A stretch of 64,000 bases of DNA from Floridanema aerugineum (GCF_041929345.1 NZ_JBHFNQ010000064.1:62001-126000); one strand, 5' to 3'. Positions 36,182 to 44,456 are shown, counted from the first letter of the stretch. Program-made: numbers and translations. The notes: generated by a model not told the origin, from the sequence alone.

Positions 36182-36250
36182 ACTTATGTTCCTTAAGTGT
36201 TGTAAGTCTTTTTATGTCTTGGTTTCAGGTTTATCAGGCTTCTCTTTGCC

Positions 36251-36877
36251 TTATACCCTTATCATAGCAGGTTGACCTGTGATTGCCAACCATTTTAGAG
36301 AACTTTCTAAAACTTCCTCAGCTTCTAGTTCATCAGTATTTATTACTAGAGTATCCGTAGCCATTTTATAGGCTGCGTACTCAACCCAATGATCGTAAGC
36401 TGTTTTCAAAGCGTGCAGGTACTCAGTTGATACCTCACTCTCAAAACTTCTACCCCGGCAAGCTATTCTGTATAGCATGGTGCTAACAGCAGCCTTCAAG
36501 CAAATAAGGACATCTAACCGCACTTTTGGCAAGTTATCCGCTATAAGCAGTAAACTTTCGTATTGTGCATCGTTTAACTGTCCTAACTGGTACATCGTAG
36601 GCGTAAAAACAGACTCACCCATAAAAGGCGCGTCAACCATACCACCCAAGCGCGATACTTTATAAACGTTCTGCCATCCTAAAGTTATTGCTACAGCTTG
36701 GCAGTCAAAGTTAGACTCTGATGGCTCTGGAGTGGTTAAGCTGTGGACTATCCAAGGGTTTAACTCGAAGGGTTCTACATGGTAGGTTAACCCTAACTCT
36801 CTGCTTAACTTCACTCCCAAGGTACTTTTACCAGTACCCATAACGCCAGTAATGCCGATACTTAAGGGTTTTACCAA
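36251..36877 (-). CDS. Deoxynucleoside kinase
   Basis: 208 residues from TTG with GAGG 7 nt upstream. P-loop GITGVMGTGKST (about 8-19); VEPFELNPW, the DAPFMGESVFTP segment and CRGRSFE with the catalytic arginines fit the deoxyguanosine/thymidine-kinase-like family (dNK). It salvages deoxynucleosides for phage DNA. Its start overlaps the previous gene by 7 bp. This family and polymerase gamma are also paired in mitochondria. Confidence 0.75.
   Translation of the reverse strand: MVKPLSIGITGVMGTGKSTLGVKLSRELGLTYHVEPFELNPWIVHSLTTPEPSESNFDCQAVAITLGWQNVYKVSRLGGMVDAPFMGESVFTPTMYQLGQLNDAQYESLLLIADNLPKVRLDVLICLKAAVSTMLYRIACRGRSFESEVSTEYLHALKTAYDHWVEYAAYKMATDTLVINTDELEAEEVLESSLKWLAITGQPAMIRV
36268..36281. 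promoter_or_regulatory. Palindromic operator CAGGTTGACCTG
   Basis: The dyad overlaps the 3' end of the kinase gene, upstream of the gene starting at 36181. A minus-strand -10-like TATGAT lies just beyond, so it probably drives the SSB-like gene. Confidence 0.45.
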
Positions 36878-37095
36878 GGGCTTAACCTCTGTACTTTGTT
36901 TGTATTAGGCATCGTGCAGCAATGTGCAACGAGTACATCAGACTCTTTGAAAAATGGAACCATCACATTTTCAACGATGCGATCGGTTTCTATGCGAGTG
37001 GGATAAACTAAGACCTCGTTAGGTACTTTGCTATCCTTGATCAGCAGGTTGTAAGCAACCTCTAACTCAAGTTTGGGCTTTTCTGTGTTATTCAT
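36871..37095 (-). CDS. Small unknown protein before the kinase
   Basis: 74 residues, KPKLELEVAYNLLIKDSKVP at the start and a Cys-containing end. Not recognised. It is co-translated with the kinase through a 7-bp overlap and follows its own shared promoter. Confidence 0.5.
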   Translation of the reverse strand: MNNTEKPKLELEVAYNLLIKDSKVPNEVLVYPTRIETDRIVENVMVPFFKESDVLVAHCCTMPNTNKVQRLSPW

Positions 37096-37126
37096 TTATC
37101 AAGGTTTATCGCTGTTTCATGGTTTA

Positions 37127-37157
37127 ATATTACTTTTAGTTAACTAGCCATGTCAAC
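37127..37157 (-). promoter_or_regulatory. Shared-type phage promoter before 37095
   Basis: On the minus strand GTTGAC and GTTAAC are 13 bp apart; -35 TTGACA and -10 TAATAT (37132-37127). Confidence 0.6.
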
Positions 37158-37808
37158 TAGTATAACTAGTTTTTTCTTAAGTTGTTCTCCGATGTATTGA
37201 GTAAACTTCGGAGGTATCGCCTGACTCAGTTCTGTTGCTGACATCCAGTTAATACCCATAGCAGCCTCTACATATTCCTTAGTAACGCCTTTTGCTGGCT
37301 GTATCCCGGCTCTATGCCCTACCACACAAACAAAACCTTTAGGCGATAGCCCTTTATTAGCCCCCGGCGATCGGTCATTATGGGGAAAGTGCAACGGCGC
37401 TTCGATCTCTGGGTAAACCTCAAAAAGCCGATGGCGATAGACTTTTAACCCAAACATAGAACCACAAAGCATCACAGGGTTTTCTAACGGCGCTCCTGGT
37501 ACGTTCTCAATAATGTAGGGTTTTCCCAGTTTTTTCAGCACTTCCTTAGTCGGTGTCAGTAAGTCTGGGTGTTTTTCTTTGTGCTTACCCGATGCACTAC
37601 TAAACCTCTGACAAGGCGGTGAAGCGTGAATAATGTCGTACTGATGCCCGTACCGCTTTAGAAACTCGATCGCGTCGTATTGGTAAAACCTGAATGGGTA
37701 TCTTGGCTGTGGCACGATATCAACGCCGTGTATTTCTGAGACTAGACCAGAGCGATCGTAACCAACAGCAGCCCCGCCAGCGCCGCAAAACAGATCCAAA
37801 AGTTTCAT
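37140..37808 (-). CDS. C5-cytosine DNA methyltransferase
   Basis: 222 residues. Motif I LLDLFCGAGGAAVG at the start, motif IV SPPCQ with the catalytic Cys, motif VI ENVPGAP and motif VIII YRHRLFE are all present. The enzyme is short for the family, with a small target-recognition region, as in several cyanophage Dcm-like enzymes. It probably protects phage DNA. Confidence 0.85.
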   Translation of the reverse strand: MKLLDLFCGAGGAAVGYDRSGLVSEIHGVDIVPQPRYPFRFYQYDAIEFLKRYGHQYDIIHASPPCQRFSSASGKHKEKHPDLLTPTKEVLKKLGKPYIIENVPGAPLENPVMLCGSMFGLKVYRHRLFEVYPEIEAPLHFPHNDRSPGANKGLSPKGFVCVVGHRAGIQPAKGVTKEYVEAAMGINWMSATELSQAIPPKFTQYIGEQLKKKLVILVDMAS

Positions 37809-37835
37809 TTAGTTATCAATGTTCTGTTGTTTCCA

Positions 37836-37865
37836 TTATTATATATGTTTACTAACTATGTCAAC
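37836..37865 (-). promoter_or_regulatory. Shared-type phage promoter before 37808
   Basis: On the minus strand GTTGAC, repeat GTAAAC 13 bp on, -35 TTGACA (37864-37859) and AT-rich -10 candidates including TATAAT. Confidence 0.6.
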
Positions 37866-37925
37866 TAGTTACTTGCATTCAGTTACAAATGGCTCAACCC
37901 CAGACAAAACCAGGGTTAACCGCGC

Positions 37926-38888
37926 TTAAGCTGTCAGTAGTTCCAACTCTGGGTAATAGCCTAACTGACTTTGTAACGCTGGTAGGCAGTCTTTACCAAC
38001 GTCTAAAGGTCTGATAGCCTTTGGCATTCCAAGCTGCATCAGATAGCGACTAGCTGAGTCTGTAAAGTATTTCTCGCTGTGATCAGCCGGATACTGTAAA
38101 AACTGCATAGCTTTATTTCTCGTTGCAGAAAGTTCCCAAGAGCAAAACTCAGCAGGCGGTTCACACAAGTCGATCACCTCCAAGGGACTATTAGGCGGTA
38201 AGTTATCGGACTTATCCCCGAATACCGCTTTATGTCCCCATAACTCAGCAGGCATATCAAAATAAGTTCCTAGCCGTTTGTGTGACCAATGGTTTAGATC
38301 GTCCAGAGTCATCCTAACTCTAGGAAACCAGCCCTTCATACAAAACCATTCGGTGTTATTGTCCAACAGACCTAACCAGTCAGTATCGACTGTAACTAAT
38401 ATCAACCTGTGCTGTTTTTCAGGCGGTAATATCCTGTTACACATAACTATACAAGCTGCCATATCATCAGCTTCAAAACCTTGACCAGCCATCACTGACC
38501 ATCCTTGGTTTTGAATAACCTCTAGCATCTTGTTTTTTAACTTAGTAAAAGTGTATTCAGGAAACTTTCTACCAGCTTTGTAATGTATCGGTTGAGGTTC
38601 TAAAAGTTTACCCTTTTTTCCATACCTCTCTACCTTTTCCCACACTTCAGGTCTTAATAAATACTCTGTTCTCCAATAAGGTTTTGAGTCTACACAAAAT
38701 ACGGTCTGAAACTTTTCGTTAGGCTTTAAAACACCTAAATATTCTTGCGATAAAACCTGCACTAACTGAGCTTTAATAACGCCTAAATAATGCTTTTTTG
38801 GGATATCTGCATTACCTACGATCGCGTGTAGTTGATGACAGAAAACTGAATAGTCGAATACTACTGTTGTATGCCTGGTTTTTTGCAT
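37926..38888 (-). CDS. 5'-3' exonuclease (FEN/PIN type)
   Basis: 320 residues from ATG 38888, chosen because the leader ACCAAGACATTAA (38912-38900) sits just upstream and inside the longer frame. Metal-binding motifs are visible: TVVFDYSVFCHQ, QGFEADDMAAC, VTVDTDWLGLLD and FGDKSDNLPP. Phage versions remove RNA primers and degrade host DNA. It completes the polymerase, helicase and SSB set. Confidence 0.85.
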   Translation of the reverse strand: MQKTRHTTVVFDYSVFCHQLHAIVGNADIPKKHYLGVIKAQLVQVLSQEYLGVLKPNEKFQTVFCVDSKPYWRTEYLLRPEVWEKVERYGKKGKLLEPQPIHYKAGRKFPEYTFTKLKNKMLEVIQNQGWSVMAGQGFEADDMAACIVMCNRILPPEKQHRLILVTVDTDWLGLLDNNTEWFCMKGWFPRVRMTLDDLNHWSHKRLGTYFDMPAELWGHKAVFGDKSDNLPPNSPLEVIDLCEPPAEFCSWELSATRNKAMQFLQYPADHSEKYFTDSASRYLMQLGMPKAIRPLDVGKDCLPALQSQLGYYPELELLTA

Positions 38889-38923
38889 AGAAAAATGGGT
38901 TAATGTCTTGGTGTTGTACCCTA

Positions 38924-38953
38924 ACATTAACTTGTTTAACATACCATGTCAAC
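38924..38953 (-). promoter_or_regulatory. Shared-type phage promoter before exonuclease
   Basis: On the minus strand GTTGAC, repeat GTTAAA 13 bp on, -35 TTGACA and -10 TAATGT (38929-38924). Confidence 0.6.
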
Positions 38954-38974
38954 CAGTGTAATAGTTCTCCCATA

Positions 38975-39196
38975 TCAGTTTTGTAGGCTGACAACTTCGG
39001 CTGTAATAGTTTCTACATCCGCTTCTTTTGTTAAAAAGATATGATCGGCTGACTCTGCCCAGTTTAACCGCTCACAAGCAAGTAGTAGCATCTCATCAAT
39101 ATCATCAGCCTCTTTCAACTTTTTATCAATACTCGCTATTTTGCCAAAAGCTCTTTTTAACCCCAGAGTAAACCAGTGGGATATAGTAGTTTGCAT
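38975..39196 (-). CDS. Small unknown protein (partly duplicated at 63.5 kb)
   Basis: 73 residues from ATG 39196 (GTG 39208 also possible). Basic start (HWFTLGLKRAFGKIASIDKK), acidic helical end. Not recognised. The N-terminal part of the gene recurs at 63464-63583 with a one-base deletion. Confidence 0.45.
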   Translation of the reverse strand: MQTTISHWFTLGLKRAFGKIASIDKKLKEADDIDEMLLLACERLNWAESADHIFLTKEADVETITAEVVSLQN

Positions 39197-39628
39197 TTTA
39201 GTTAGCACTCGTAATATATAACGTTTGTTTCATAATAACACGGGTTAACCTGTATGTGTGACAGTTCTAACCCGTGCCACTTATAAAAATGTGACATCAT
39301 AGTACTACTCTGCTTTTAAAGTTATCCTTTGCTGGTAGTTGTTGCTTTTGTCGTCTTACTTTTGGTGTTTCTTCTAGAAGGAGTAGCAAGAGTCGATCGA
39401 CTTTTCCAGTCTGGTATGACCTCGTTTAAAGCTTCTTGCAAAATAGGTGTTTCTTCCTGAGTAAAACCATTAGCTTTCTTGAGCCATTTACCCCGGCTAT
39501 CTGGACGGGTGATCACTCTGGGAGTACTACCAGTTTTTTCTTTGTAGAGTCTGGATAGTAACAAAGCTAACTTGTGCTTTTCCGATCGTTCCAGTTCTAA
39601 ACCCTTGCTTTCTAGCCATTCAGATAGA
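39091..39628. repeat. Direct repeat, left copy
   Basis: This segment recurs in the same orientation at 63464-64000, with a few per cent substitutions and one single-base deletion in the right copy. It contains the 5' part of the small gene at 38975 and most of the gene at 39322. The right copy runs off the window edge, so the full length is unknown. Confidence 0.9.
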
Positions 39629-39822
39629 GTTATCATATCTTTTGCGGGTGTATTTTCTTCTACAGGGCTTAAGTCGTCTGCTAAGGCTAAGGCATATTGT
39701 GCGGGTTGAGCTAAAGCCGCAACTAAAAGCTTAAGTATTTGTTTTTTAGGTATTAACTCTAAATAATGAACCTCATTACTGCTGTCCTTGCTTCGGTTTA
39801 ACTGGTTTAAGACTACTTGCAT
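39322..39822 (-). CDS. Protein with shared basic C-terminal domain
   Basis: 166 residues. From about residue 80 the domain ITLSEWLESKGLELERSEKH, then TGSTPR and KKANGFTQEE, matches the zinc-ribbon protein at 4444. It ends in a Lys/Thr/Ser-rich tail. DNA binding is inferred from charge. A near-identical copy begins at 63694. Confidence 0.55.
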   Translation of the reverse strand: MQVVLNQLNRSKDSSNEVHYLELIPKKQILKLLVAALAQPAQYALALADDLSPVEENTPAKDMITLSEWLESKGLELERSEKHKLALLLSRLYKEKTGSTPRVITRPDSRGKWLKKANGFTQEETPILQEALNEVIPDWKSRSTLATPSRRNTKSKTTKATTTSKG

Positions 39823-39868
39823 TTAAAAATGTTCCCTCTCTATGAAAGTTTTAATATATTTAGATATT

Positions 39869-39899
39869 ATTCTACTTTCATAAAACCTGTTATGTCAAC
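39869..39899 (-). promoter_or_regulatory. Shared-type phage promoter before 39822
   Basis: On the minus strand GTTGAC, repeat GTTTTA 13 bp on, -35 TTGACA, and -10 TAGAAT (39874-39869) at 18 bp. It diverges from the promoter at 39970. Confidence 0.6.
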
Positions 39900-39969
39900 C
39901 TGTACACCATACAAGGCATGAGTAAACTTTGTATCACTAAGATATGATACTAAAAATATTCTTATACAG

Positions 39970-39999
39970 GTTGACAAGGTAGGTCATCCCGTATAACAT
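39970..39999 (+). promoter_or_regulatory. Promoter of the second structured RNA locus
   Basis: GTTGAC (39970) and GTCATC (39983); -35 TTGACA (39971-39976), 17 bp, then TAACAT (39994-39999). Close in sequence to the promoter at 10181, including the unusual ACAA after TTG. Confidence 0.65.
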
Positions 40000-40005
40000 G
40001 GTAAA

Positions 40006-40495
40006 TGTAAGGCAACAGAGGGACTGGTACTCCCTAGCACAGACCACCGTCGAATGAAACGCATTGGATCTGCCAACGGTAACTGACGACTAAAGCCACT
40101 GTTGCAAGAGAGCTAGGTATAAACGCGGTTTGTAACTCCTAAACCATCAACTAGCTACTACGGCATGAGTGAAAGGTGATGAGCCTGAAACTACATGAGA
40201 GCTTTCAAGCTAAAAGTCGAGTGAGACTATAAACCACACAGAACCTTGACAAAACCTGAAAGTAGCTGAGGTAAGGTCGGAAACGATGACCACGCCTCTA
40301 AGTAGACGGCTGATAACTCAGCAATGATAAGGTTTCATAGCCCAATAGGGCATCTAATAAAGTCCAAGCATGGTTAAGGCGTGGTTAGCCAAGCTGAAGA
40401 CTGAACAAGATGCCCTAAGAAGGCTTAAACTTTTTGGCTTTAGAGATACCTGGTAGTTGTTAAGTTGGTCTAGTAACTATCAGGAATATTTCTTT
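40006..40495 (+). ncRNA. Large structured RNA locus 2
   Basis: About 490 nt, no credible frame. Helices: AGGGA/TCCCT (40019-40035), AGCTAG/CTAGCT (40111-40156) enclosing GGTTT/AAACC (40127-40145), AGCT-TTCA-AGCT (40200-40211), TCG-GAAA-CGA with a GNRA loop (40277-40286), GCTGAG/CTCAGC (40265-40322), a perfect 8-bp GGGCATCT/AGATGCCC (40348-40415) closing a domain, and a terminal 10-bp CCTGGTAGTT/AACTATCAGG (40449-40484) followed by a T-rich run that could terminate. ACAGACCACCGT (40039-40050) and GCATGGTTAA (40368-40377) are shared with locus 1. Probably a distant homologue of it. Confidence 0.65.
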
Positions 40496-40532
40496 ATTTT
40501 AGAACAATATTTAAGCAAATAAGAGGGATACT

Positions 40533-41210
40533 ATGACATCAAATATTAACTGGTGGTGGAAAGGTTGCCCTAGAGAGGTTGTACAAGCAAGGAAAAACCC
40601 GGAAAAACTAGCATTTTTTGCTAAAAAGTATCAAAAACTAGCAGAAAGGTTTATAGATAAAGCAGAAGTTTTCAATAGCATTGTTAGCAACATTGAAACT
40701 TTTTTAAACAGTTATAGAAATATTCAAAAAGAAATCGAGCCTGCAACAGCAAAACCTCAAAAGTCCCCTAGTGGTAGACCTTTCTACGGTAGAGGTAGTA
40801 TCCGGTCATCATTCAAAGACGCTAAGGATGCTGTCAAACAACTTAAAGGGATGGCATACCGCAACAAGTCAGGTGAACTAATGTTTTATAAGGACTTAGC
40901 CAAACCAGCTAAGACAGCCAAAGAAATGTTACAGGACGCGAAAAACCGCGTACACGGGCGGGTTAAATACTGGCAACAGTACATCGAAAAGTTTAACGAA
41001 TGGGCTTCTAGTTATGGTTTACCCGATATTAAAAGAAGTTTTTTAAAGTGGGTAGATCCGATCAGAGAGTTAACCCCTTGGTATGAAATGAGGCAAGCAA
41101 AAGTAGGCGGCGCTATTCGTAACAATGAGGATAACGGCTTTTACAAGCGTAACAGCCTCATGAGTACAGTTCCTTGTAGCACTTTGCCCCATTTTCCGGG
41201 TAAGTGGTAA
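40533..41210 (+). CDS. Unknown basic helical protein
   Basis: 225 residues with AGAGGGA before ATG, directly after the RNA locus. Basic and helical, with FKDAKDAVKQLKGMAYRNKS and a Trp-containing C-terminal half (FNEWASSYGLPDIKRSFLKW). Not recognised. Its placement right behind the RNA suggests shared transcription. Confidence 0.5.
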   Translation: MTSNINWWWKGCPREVVQARKNPEKLAFFAKKYQKLAERFIDKAEVFNSIVSNIETFLNSYRNIQKEIEPATAKPQKSPSGRPFYGRGSIRSSFKDAKDAVKQLKGMAYRNKSGELMFYKDLAKPAKTAKEMLQDAKNRVHGRVKYWQQYIEKFNEWASSYGLPDIKRSFLKWVDPIRELTPWYEMRQAKVGGAIRNNEDNGFYKRNSLMSTVPCSTLPHFPGKW

Positions 41211-41216
41211 GTTACC

Positions 41217-41552
41217 TCAGAGTAACCAGTCTATCTGGCTTAAAATGCCTTCGACACCGCCTAACTTACCCAATAGATCGCCCTCAACTTTACCAAGAGC
41301 GTCTAGTATAGGTCGTCTAACGCCTTTTAAAACCATGTCTATTTTGCCTTGTGCCAGTCCGATCAGTTCGTCTGGGGTAGGCACTTTGATCCCTACTTGG
41401 TTTAACAGTTGAATACCCATGTTAACCTGTGGAGGAAACTTAAAAGGCGATATCTGAGGGTTAAGGTCTAAAACCTTTCGGATACCTGATACAGATCCGG
41501 TTACTTGTTTAGCGATACCTGAAATACTGCCAAAACCAAAACCAATAAACAC
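41217..41552 (-). CDS. Unknown protein in lysis region
   Basis: 111 residues from GTG with GAGGTGAG upstream; start and previous stop overlap as TAGTG. Gly/Ile-rich N-terminus, later VPTPDELIGLAQGKIDMVLK. Not recognised. Translationally coupled to the holin-like gene. Confidence 0.5.
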   Translation of the reverse strand: MFIGFGFGSISGIAKQVTGSVSGIRKVLDLNPQISPFKFPPQVNMGIQLLNQVGIKVPTPDELIGLAQGKIDMVLKGVRRPILDALGKVEGDLLGKLGGVEGILSQIDWLL

Positions 41553-41839
41553 TAACGCTCACCTCGCTGTTGTGCTAGTCCGAAGTACCCACCAGTCACA
41601 GCAGATAGAGTAACTGAGACAGCCTGTGCGTAGTGTTCAGGGTAGCGGATACCCAGAAAGATAGCCCCGGCGATCGCAATACCCACCAAAGCGGCTCTAA
41701 TAGCTTCAATACGTACTAACCCGTAGTTTGGTTGTGCTTCAGTATGCTTGACTGCTACCTGCTCATTAGTTGCTGGCATTTCTGCAATAAAGGTCTGCTC
41801 TGGCTGTTCGCTGTTGCAGTTAATATTTTCTTCTGTCAT
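41552..41839 (-). CDS. Holin-like two-span membrane protein
   Basis: 95 residues. After a polar start, two hydrophobic segments are visible (ALVGIAIAGAIFLGI and VSVTLSAVTGGYFGLA), followed by a basic end QQRGER. Size, topology and position next to a cell-wall enzyme fit a holin, which would open the inner membrane at lysis. No family match was made. Confidence 0.55.
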   Translation of the reverse strand: MTEENINCNSEQPEQTFIAEMPATNEQVAVKHTEAQPNYGLVRIEAIRAALVGIAIAGAIFLGIRYPEHYAQAVSVTLSAVTGGYFGLAQQRGER

Positions 41840-41912
41840 GATAGAAACAACTCAATATATAACGTTTAAGTATGCCCTTGGATAGATGAACTACCACAAG
41901 GGCTTTCAATAT

Positions 41913-42515
41913 TTAGCCTGTAAACTTGGCAAAGTCTGAGGCATCGATAATGGTAGAGGTAAAGCGTTTTTTACCAGTTTTTCGCTGTATTTCACGGCAC
42001 AACTCGATAAAGTTCAAGTGGCTAGAGTAAAACTTGCCAACTAAGCAGCCTGCTGACCACTTACCAACAGAGTTATTACTAAAACTTGGACTTGTAGAAT
42101 GCTGGTTAATGCCGTAACCATCACCAGTAAAAATAGGATCGCCAATGCGTAACCCGTCCTGGTTAAGGTCACGATGGATCTTTAAGTTGCCAACTTGGAC
42201 TAAAGCGGGTTGACCTTTATGATCGCCTAACGCCCAAGCATCCTTATGCTGCATTAAAGCGATACGTGCAGCGCCATTCGGGTTAAGCGGTCGGTTTGTG
42301 TAAAACTCCCCCGGCTCTGAGGTTGCAATATTACTAAAAAGTACAATGCCCTCATTAGTGACTACCGATCGGGCATCATCCCATTTATCAAGTCTGCCTA
42401 CTATAGGTTGCCAAGTATCAGGATCGCAGTCTTCAATATATACAATGTTCCAAGGTTCGATCTCGTACCCCTTGAATGCCATGTATTTTAGTAGGCGTTT
42501 TCCATCAAGCGCCAT
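41913..42515 (-). CDS. Endolysin of L,D-transpeptidase-like fold
   Basis: 200 residues. The segment GINQHSTSPSFSNNSVGKWS (about residues 137-156), continuing AGCLVG, holds the His and Cys of the YkuD-type catalytic site (H ... S-x-G-C). Phage proteins with this signature cut or rearrange peptidoglycan peptides. There is no signal peptide, so it would need the neighbouring holin. An internal stretch binds or positions the substrate. Role inferred from motif and context. Confidence 0.6.
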   Translation of the reverse strand: MALDGKRLLKYMAFKGYEIEPWNIVYIEDCDPDTWQPIVGRLDKWDDARSVVTNEGIVLFSNIATSEPGEFYTNRPLNPNGAARIALMQHKDAWALGDHKGQPALVQVGNLKIHRDLNQDGLRIGDPIFTGDGYGINQHSTSPSFSNNSVGKWSAGCLVGKFYSSHLNFIELCREIQRKTGKKRFTSTIIDASDFAKFTG

Positions 42516-42694
42516 TATTTAACCTCACTTGGAGAAGACATAAATACGCTGTCTTTCACCAGTTCTTTAGGCAGTGAAAAAATGCGTCCTGACTGCATTT
42601 CAAAAAACTGTAAACCTTCCCTAGATCCGATGTATTTAACCTTGTGGATCTCAGGCACAAAATAGCACTCAGTAGGGATGTATTTAAACTCCAT
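42515..42694 (-). CDS. Small beta-rich protein before endolysin
   Basis: 59 residues; its stop overlaps the endolysin start (TAATG). Sequence MEFKYIPTECYFVPEIHKVK then KYIGSREGLQFFEMQSGRIF resembles the start of the protein at 42732, suggesting a shared small barrel fold. Function unknown. Confidence 0.55.
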   Translation of the reverse strand: MEFKYIPTECYFVPEIHKVKYIGSREGLQFFEMQSGRIFSLPKELVKDSVFMSSPSEVK

Positions 42695-42731
42695 TGCTGT
42701 TACCTATGACATCCCTACTAAGGTGTTTTTG

Positions 42732-43049
42732 TTACTCAGAAACTACATTTTTAGACACTCTGGGTTGCTTCTTAACGACTGATGGCGCTTGTACTTCAGT
42801 TTGTACGGTTTCCTCTTGAGCATCTAGCTTTTCGGCTTGTTCGTCTGGAGTAGCAACTAACTGATCGGGGATGGGTTGAGTATCAATATCCATAGGCGTT
42901 AGTTGCTCGTTTAAAAGCTCAGGATCGATCCTAATGTCCATACCGTTATTCAAGCGTCTGAAGGCTGGTAAACCTAAGATAGTCCCCAGATATCGCACCT
43001 CTACACCTTCAGCCTTTAAGCGATAGCTTCTACCGATCGCCAAGTCCAT
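42732..43049 (-). CDS. Small protein with barrel-like start and acidic tail
   Basis: 105 residues. The first 50 (RSYRLKAEGVEVRYLGTILG, then FRRLNNGMDIRI) are beta-rich and similar to the 42515 protein; the rest is Gln/Glu-rich and disordered. Opens the minus-strand lysis block. Unknown function. Confidence 0.5.
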   Translation of the reverse strand: MDLAIGRSYRLKAEGVEVRYLGTILGLPAFRRLNNGMDIRIDPELLNEQLTPMDIDTQPIPDQLVATPDEQAEKLDAQEETVQTEVQAPSVVKKQPRVSKNVVSE

Positions 43050-43106
43050 ATTTTTAAACCCTTCTGTAAGTCTTGATAGTTCATTACTAAAGTGTAGTTG
43101 TACTAG

Positions 43107-43136
43107 TTGACATGGCTAGTTAGCATTGTTAGCATA
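43107..43136 (+). promoter_or_regulatory. Shared-type phage promoter before 43162
   Basis: GTTGAC (43107) and GTTAGC (43120); -35 TTGACA, 17 bp, then TAGCAT (43131-43136). Confidence 0.65.
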
Positions 43137-43161
43137 GGATAAATCACCAAGAGGGTTTTAA

Positions 43162-43749
43162 ATGGTCTTACAGGCAGTGAATAAAAGGAAAGCTACAGAT
43201 GTCATGAAAAGCTGGCGTTTAGTAGCTAACATTGACTACCAAAACTTAGACCGCGATACTTTGAAAAATAAGCTAAGAGATATCAGAGAAAGAGTAGAAA
43301 CCAAGGTTAACTTATCTGCTTCTACAGAACACTTAAAACTGCAATGGAAGCGAATAGTCGATGATATTGAATACATGGCAAGTCGTGTAGAGTGGCACAA
43401 AGTTTTTTACTCAAACTTTCACGATAGCTATCTCTATTACAAAAGTATTTTGTCAGAGGAAGATAAAGCGAATAACATCAATAGCCCCCGGTTTCCTGCA
43501 CTCGATCAACTGGAAGAAATAGGGCAATATTTCTACTTGAGACAGTTAACTAGTTATGTGGAAGAAAAGAACTTACAACATAGCATCTTAGTTAATATAA
43601 TGGATGTCGCAACATTGAGAGAGCATTTAACCTTTTTCATCAATAAAGGCGTAACAGTTCACCCAAAACTTAACCAGTCACCCTCTACATTACAAATAGA
43701 ACTTTTAAAGATCGTGAGTGACTTAACAGCCGCAACAGCAGAAAAATAA
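43162..43749 (+). CDS. LEEIG-family protein 1
   Basis: 195 residues, helical. The motif ALDQLEEIGQYFYLRQL (about residue 112) is shared with the neighbour at 43820 (VLNDLEEIGHHYHLSKL) and the fragment at 60354 (LEKLEAIGQYYYLSQV). Layout of helices is the same in the first two, so they are paralogues. Function unknown. Confidence 0.6.
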   Translation: MVLQAVNKRKATDVMKSWRLVANIDYQNLDRDTLKNKLRDIRERVETKVNLSASTEHLKLQWKRIVDDIEYMASRVEWHKVFYSNFHDSYLYYKSILSEEDKANNINSPRFPALDQLEEIGQYFYLRQLTSYVEEKNLQHSILVNIMDVATLREHLTFFINKGVTVHPKLNQSPSTLQIELLKIVSDLTAATAEK

Positions 43750-43761
43750 ACCATTTAACTA

Positions 43762-43791
43762 GTTAACATAGTATGTTAACATAAAAGAACA
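43762..43791 (+). promoter_or_regulatory. Shared-type phage promoter before 43820
   Basis: A near-perfect repeat GTTAACATA (43762) and GTTAACATA (43775); the -10 is weak. The leader CCAAAGACATTAAC (43804-43817) ends next to the ATG. Confidence 0.6.
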
Positions 43792-43819
43792 GCACCATAA
43801 GAACCAAAGACATTAACTC

Positions 43820-44437
43820 ATGCTCTACACAAGACTTTCAGGCATTAACTTCAACACAGCGACAGAAACATTTAAGGCTAACTGGCTGGTAAGGGCTTGG
43901 CACATTTTCGGTTTTGATACCTCAGCTAGTCCTAGTCTGGAAGAGATAAAGCGACAGTTGAAAGAGGCTCAAGAAACGCTCGGTATTGACTTATCGATCA
44001 GCCTGAGCAACTTTCTCGTTGTGGGCGCTGAGTGGTTAACGGTGCGGAAAGAGATCGAAAGGTTAAGCCTAGAGACAAACTGGCATTTAGTCCAATGGGT
44101 AGAAGAGTATCAAAAATACCTACCTCGTAAAGTGTCAGAGAATAAGCCTAAGCGGTTTGACGTTTTAAACGACTTGGAAGAGATAGGGCATCATTACCAC
44201 TTATCAAAGCTTATTAGCCTAGCCTATAGCATTTACATCTACGAAAAACCCCAGTTAATACCAGGGTTAGAACGTCCCCAGATCCTCACTGATATTCGGC
44301 ATTTTGAGCGGTTAGGGGTAGTACCGCAAATATCGCTAGAAAGTCACACTTACATACTCAGACAAGAGTTAGAGAACATCGTAGAGGACTTAAGGAAGCT
44401 ACCAAAGAGAGCTATAGTACGCCATAGCACTAACTAA
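43820..44437 (+). CDS. LEEIG-family protein 2
   Basis: 205 residues, paralogue of 43162. Long helices, Trp-rich middle (TNWHLVQWVEEYQKYLP), then the LEEIG motif and a C-terminal half containing FERLGVVPQISL that matches FINKGVTVHPKL in 43162. Function unknown; both carry the phage promoter. Confidence 0.6.
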   Translation: MLYTRLSGINFNTATETFKANWLVRAWHIFGFDTSASPSLEEIKRQLKEAQETLGIDLSISLSNFLVVGAEWLTVRKEIERLSLETNWHLVQWVEEYQKYLPRKVSENKPKRFDVLNDLEEIGHHYHLSKLISLAYSIYIYEKPQLIPGLERPQILTDIRHFERLGVVPQISLESHTYILRQELENIVEDLRKLPKRAIVRHSTN

Positions 44438-44456
44438 AAGATATTGCAACACATAG

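Noticed and set aside
39091..39628. Insertion sequence as cause of the long direct repeat
   Set aside because: No transposase or terminal inverted repeats; the content is ordinary phage genes, so duplication or recombination is more likely.
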